From Thermoanaerobaculales bacterium (GTDB taxonomy: Bacteria > Acidobacteriota > Thermoanaerobaculia > Thermoanaerobaculales > Sulfomarinibacteraceae): 8,237 bases of DNA. Shown piece after piece: positions 6,657 through 8,237 of this stretch. The notes beneath the pieces were generated by a model. That model had not been told where the DNA came from and did no database searches. It was given only the letters and a program-made list of their open reading frames with translations. Location: assembly GCA_025456385.1 (NCBI GenBank), contig JALOKS010000251.1, positions 1-8,237 on the forward strand, in the 5' to 3' direction. Numbering within the stretch: position 1 is the stretch's first letter; each line of letters starts with the position of its first letter. A program made the translations under genes and the position numbers.

Positions 6657-6660
6657 TACT
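6655..6660 (+). promoter_or_regulatory. Candidate -10 box for the response regulator gene
   Basis: TATACT differs from TATAAT by one base and lies 54 nt before the ATG at 6714. The -35 position (6632-6637, TTCTAC) is a poor match. The core GTATAC is palindromic, so it might also serve the divergent barrel gene. Confidence 0.35.
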
Positions 6661-6702
6661 GATCGGGTCGGATGGGCCGCGCGCGATCGCGACGGCTCAC
6701 GC

Positions 6703-6710
6703 GGGGAGGA
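6703..6710 (+). promoter_or_regulatory. Ribosome binding site that fixes the response regulator start
   Basis: GGGGAGGA lies 3 nt before the ATG at 6714 and selects it over an in-frame ATG at 6672 that would add 14 basic residues not belonging to the receiver fold. Confidence 0.75.
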
Positions 6711-6713
6711 ATC

Positions 6714-7109
6714 ATGGCGCAGCGCGTAGCGGTGATCATCGACGACGAACCCGACATCACGACCTATCTCGCCACGTTGCTGGCCGACCACGGCTGGGAG
6801 GCCCGCACCGCCAACAGCGTCAAGGACGGCCTGGCGCTGCTCGCAAAGGGGCGGCCCGACGCCGTCCTGCTCGACCTGATGATGCCCGAGCGCGGCGGCC
6901 TCAACGCCCTGGTCGAGATTCGCAAGACCGCGTCGCTCAAGGACGTGCCGGTGGTCGTGGTGAGCGGGATCCAGGACAAGCTCAACGCCGACTACCACGC
7001 CTACCTCGAGCGCTTCAAGCACTACCGGCCGGACGCCTTCCTCGACAAGCCCGTCGACCCGGCGCTGCTCCTCAAGACGCTCGACGGGCTGGCCGCGGTC
7101 AGGGCGTAG
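6714..7109 (+). CDS. Single-domain response regulator (receiver only)
   Basis: A 131-aa cytoplasmic receiver that takes a phosphoryl group from a histidine kinase. Visible residues are the acidic pair D10-D11 (VIIDDEPD), the phosphoacceptor D54 (AVLLDLMMPERGG), switch residue S84 (VVVVSG), and the conserved lysine K112 (AFLDKPVD). All catalytic positions are present, so it should be phosphorylated. No DNA-binding or enzymatic output domain follows: the protein ends 15 residues after the proline that follows D115. It therefore acts by protein contact or as a phosphate relay, like CheY or Spo0F. The stretch from S84 to K112, with DKLNADYHAYLERFKHYRPD, is somewhat longer than in CheY-like receivers and is rich in aromatic and charged residues. 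No histidine kinase is in the window. The photolyase gene follows 73 nt downstream in the same direction. Confidence 0.9.
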   Translation: MAQRVAVIIDDEPDITTYLATLLADHGWEARTANSVKDGLALLAKGRPDAVLLDLMMPERGGLNALVEIRKTASLKDVPVVVVSGIQDKLNADYHAYLERFKHYRPDAFLDKPVDPALLLKTLDGLAAVRA

Positions 7110-7182
7110 GTCCGCCCGCGGTCGCTGCAGGGCTGCTGCCTGCCGGCGGTGCCTGCACACGCCCGCGGGAGATCGAGTCACG

Positions 7183-8237
7183 GTGGCCGACCTTGCCGTT
7201 CCGGAGATCCGCGTCACGGCCGCGAACGCGCGGCCGGCGCGCGCCGACGGCGAGCTCGTCCTCTACTGGATGATCGCGGCGCGCCGGACGCGCTCGAGCT
7301 TCGCGCTGCAGCGCGCGGCCGGGTGGGCCGTGCGGTTGGGACGGCCGCTCGTCGTGCTCGAGGCGCTGCGTTGCGACTACCCGTGGGCGAGCGACCGCCT
7401 GCACGCGTTCGTCCTCTCCGGCATGGCGGACAACGCGGCGGCGCTCGCCGCGACCGCCGCCACCTACCACCCCTACGTCGAGCCGGAGCGCGGCGCCGGC
7501 AAGGGCCTGCTGGAGGCGCTCGCCGCCCGCGCCTGCGTGGTCGTGACCGACGAGTACCCGTGCTTCTTCCTGCCGCGCATGGTCGCGGCGGCGGCGGCGC
7601 GGCTGCCGGTGCTCGTCGAGGCCGTCGACGGCAACGGGCTGCTGCCGCTGCGCGCCGCCGAGCGGGTGTTCCCGACCGCGTTCGCGTTCCGCTCCTTCCT
7701 CCAGGACGAGCTGCCGCGGCACCTCGGCGAGCTCCCGGCGGACGACCCGCTCGCCGGATTGACGTCGCCGCGCCTGCCGGCTCTCCCGGAGGAGATCGTC
7801 CGGCGGTGGCCGGCGCTCGACCTGCGCTCCGCCGGCCCGGCGCTGCTTCACCGTCTGCCGCTCGACCACGCGGTCGCGCCGGTCGCCGGCGCCGGCGGCA
7901 GCCGCGCCGCCGCCGCGGCGCTGCGCCGCTTCGTCGACGAGCGGCTCGCCGCCTACGCCGCTCGCCGCAATGACGTCGTTGACGAGGTCACCAGCGGGCT
8001 TTCGCCCTACCTCCACTTCGGCCACGTCGGCGCGCACGAGGTGTTCGCCGCGGTCGCCGCACACGAGGGGTGGTCGCCTGACCGCCTCGCCGGTCGCGCC
8101 GGAGGCCGACGCGCCGGGTGGTGGCACATGGGCGAGGCCGCCGAGGCGTTCCTCGACCAGCTCGTCACCTGGCGCGAGCTCGGCTTCAACATGGCGCACC
8201 TGCGCGACGACCACGACCGCTACGAGGCGCTGCCGCC
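7183..8237 (+). CDS. phr: Deoxyribodipyrimidine photolyase, class II-like (C-terminus beyond window)
   Basis: A flavoenzyme that uses blue or near-UV light to split cyclobutane pyrimidine dimers in DNA. The open frame gives 351 residues with no stop, so about 100 C-terminal residues are probably missing. The N-terminal photolyase domain includes LVLYWMIAARRTRSSFALQRA (27-45, the class II-style opening), LGRPLVVLEALR (52-63), and VVVTDEYPCFFLPRM (119-133). The FAD-binding part includes SGLSPYLHFGH (271-281), GWWHMGEAAEAFLDQLVTWRELGFN (312-336), and RDDHDRYEALP (341-351). GTG at 7183 is the first possible start after the response regulator stop in this frame, and GGGAG at 7167-7171 lies upstream at a slightly long spacing of 11 nt. 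No terminator-like structure is seen in the 73-nt gap before it, so co-transcription with the response regulator is plausible. Class II identity is from motif memory, not alignment. Confidence 0.88.
   Translation, partial: MADLAVPEIRVTAANARPARADGELVLYWMIAARRTRSSFALQRAAGWAVRLGRPLVVLEALRCDYPWASDRLHAFVLSGMADNAAALAATAATYHPYVEPERGAGKGLLEALAARACVVVTDEYPCFFLPRMVAAAAARLPVLVEAVDGNGLLPLRAAERVFPTAFAFRSFLQDELPRHLGELPADDPLAGLTSPRLPALPEEIVRRWPALDLRSAGPALLHRLPLDHAVAPVAGAGGSRAAAAALRRFVDERLAAYAARRNDVVDEVTSGLSPYLHFGHVGAHEVFAAVAAHEGWSPDRLAGRAGGRRAGWWHMGEAAEAFLDQLVTWRELGFNMAHLRDDHDRYEALP

Noticed and set aside
6682..6691. The perfect 10-bp palindrome CGCGATCGCG in the response regulator leader.
   Set aside because: It occurs once here and is made of bases common in GC-rich DNA; no second copy or spacing supports a regulatory role.
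7127..7143. A possible hairpin GCAGG/CCTGC between the response regulator and the photolyase.
   Set aside because: Only 5 bp, no T-run follows, and competing pairings exist, so a terminator is not supported.
4929..7217. A 762-codon minus-strand frame spanning the barrel gene, the response regulator and the photolyase start.
   Set aside because: It crosses two better-supported genes, is out of frame with the barrel protein, and is almost wholly Arg/Ala/Pro in its second half.
7099..8214. A 371-codon minus-strand frame and a 274-codon plus-strand frame (7149-7973) over the photolyase region.
   Set aside because: The frame starting with GTG at 7183 carries clear photolyase motifs along its whole length, so these are shadows.
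1..8237. CRISPR arrays, tRNA or rRNA genes, toxin-antitoxin pairs or other defence cassettes.
   Set aside because: No regularly spaced repeats, cloverleaf-like segments, rRNA motifs or small paired ORFs with recognisable features were seen on either strand.

Overview
The window reads as chromosomal DNA of a high-GC Gram-negative bacterium. Two outer-membrane beta-barrel proteins show an outer membrane. The large TonB-dependent receptor has an N-terminal carboxypeptidase-regulatory-like domain, the Oar-like architecture that is greatly expanded in Acidobacteriota. An acidobacterial source (for example a Vicinamibacteria or Thermoanaerobaculia relative) is therefore my best guess, but it is an inference from gene style only.

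Layout. Positions 1-1842 (minus strand) hold a complete group II intron of the IIC / bacterial class C type. It has an intact reverse transcriptase/maturase ORF, a domain V with a CGC triad, a domain VI with a bulged branch-point A, and a GTGCG 5' end. It sits 8 nt beyond a strong terminator hairpin (1851-1878), the typical group IIC target. Next, on the same strand, is the TonB-dependent receptor (1902-4763). Its roughly 300-bp upstream region carries a candidate promoter with a dyad over the -35 box and repeated elements in the leader. Further upstream on the minus strand is a single-POTRA-like Omp85/BamA-family barrel protein (5066-6622). It is transcribed divergently from a plus-strand single-domain response regulator (6714-7109); a 9-bp inverted repeat lies in the gap between them. 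The response regulator is followed 73 nt later by a class II-like DNA photolyase (7183 to beyond the window end). That gene has no stop codon in the window and lacks its C-terminal part.

How the genes relate. No clear pathway links them. The receptor and the Omp85-like protein are both outer-membrane barrels but are separated by a gap with its own promoter candidate. The response regulator and photolyase could be co-transcribed, which would be compatible with a stress- or light-related regulon, but nothing in the sequence proves it. The intron is a mobile passenger that uses the receptor gene's terminator as a landing site.

I looked for an unknown system and did not find one. The best material is the precisely delimited group IIC intron with its target site, plus several unexplained regulatory dyads. 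The long additional open frames on the opposite strands are GC-rich shadows.
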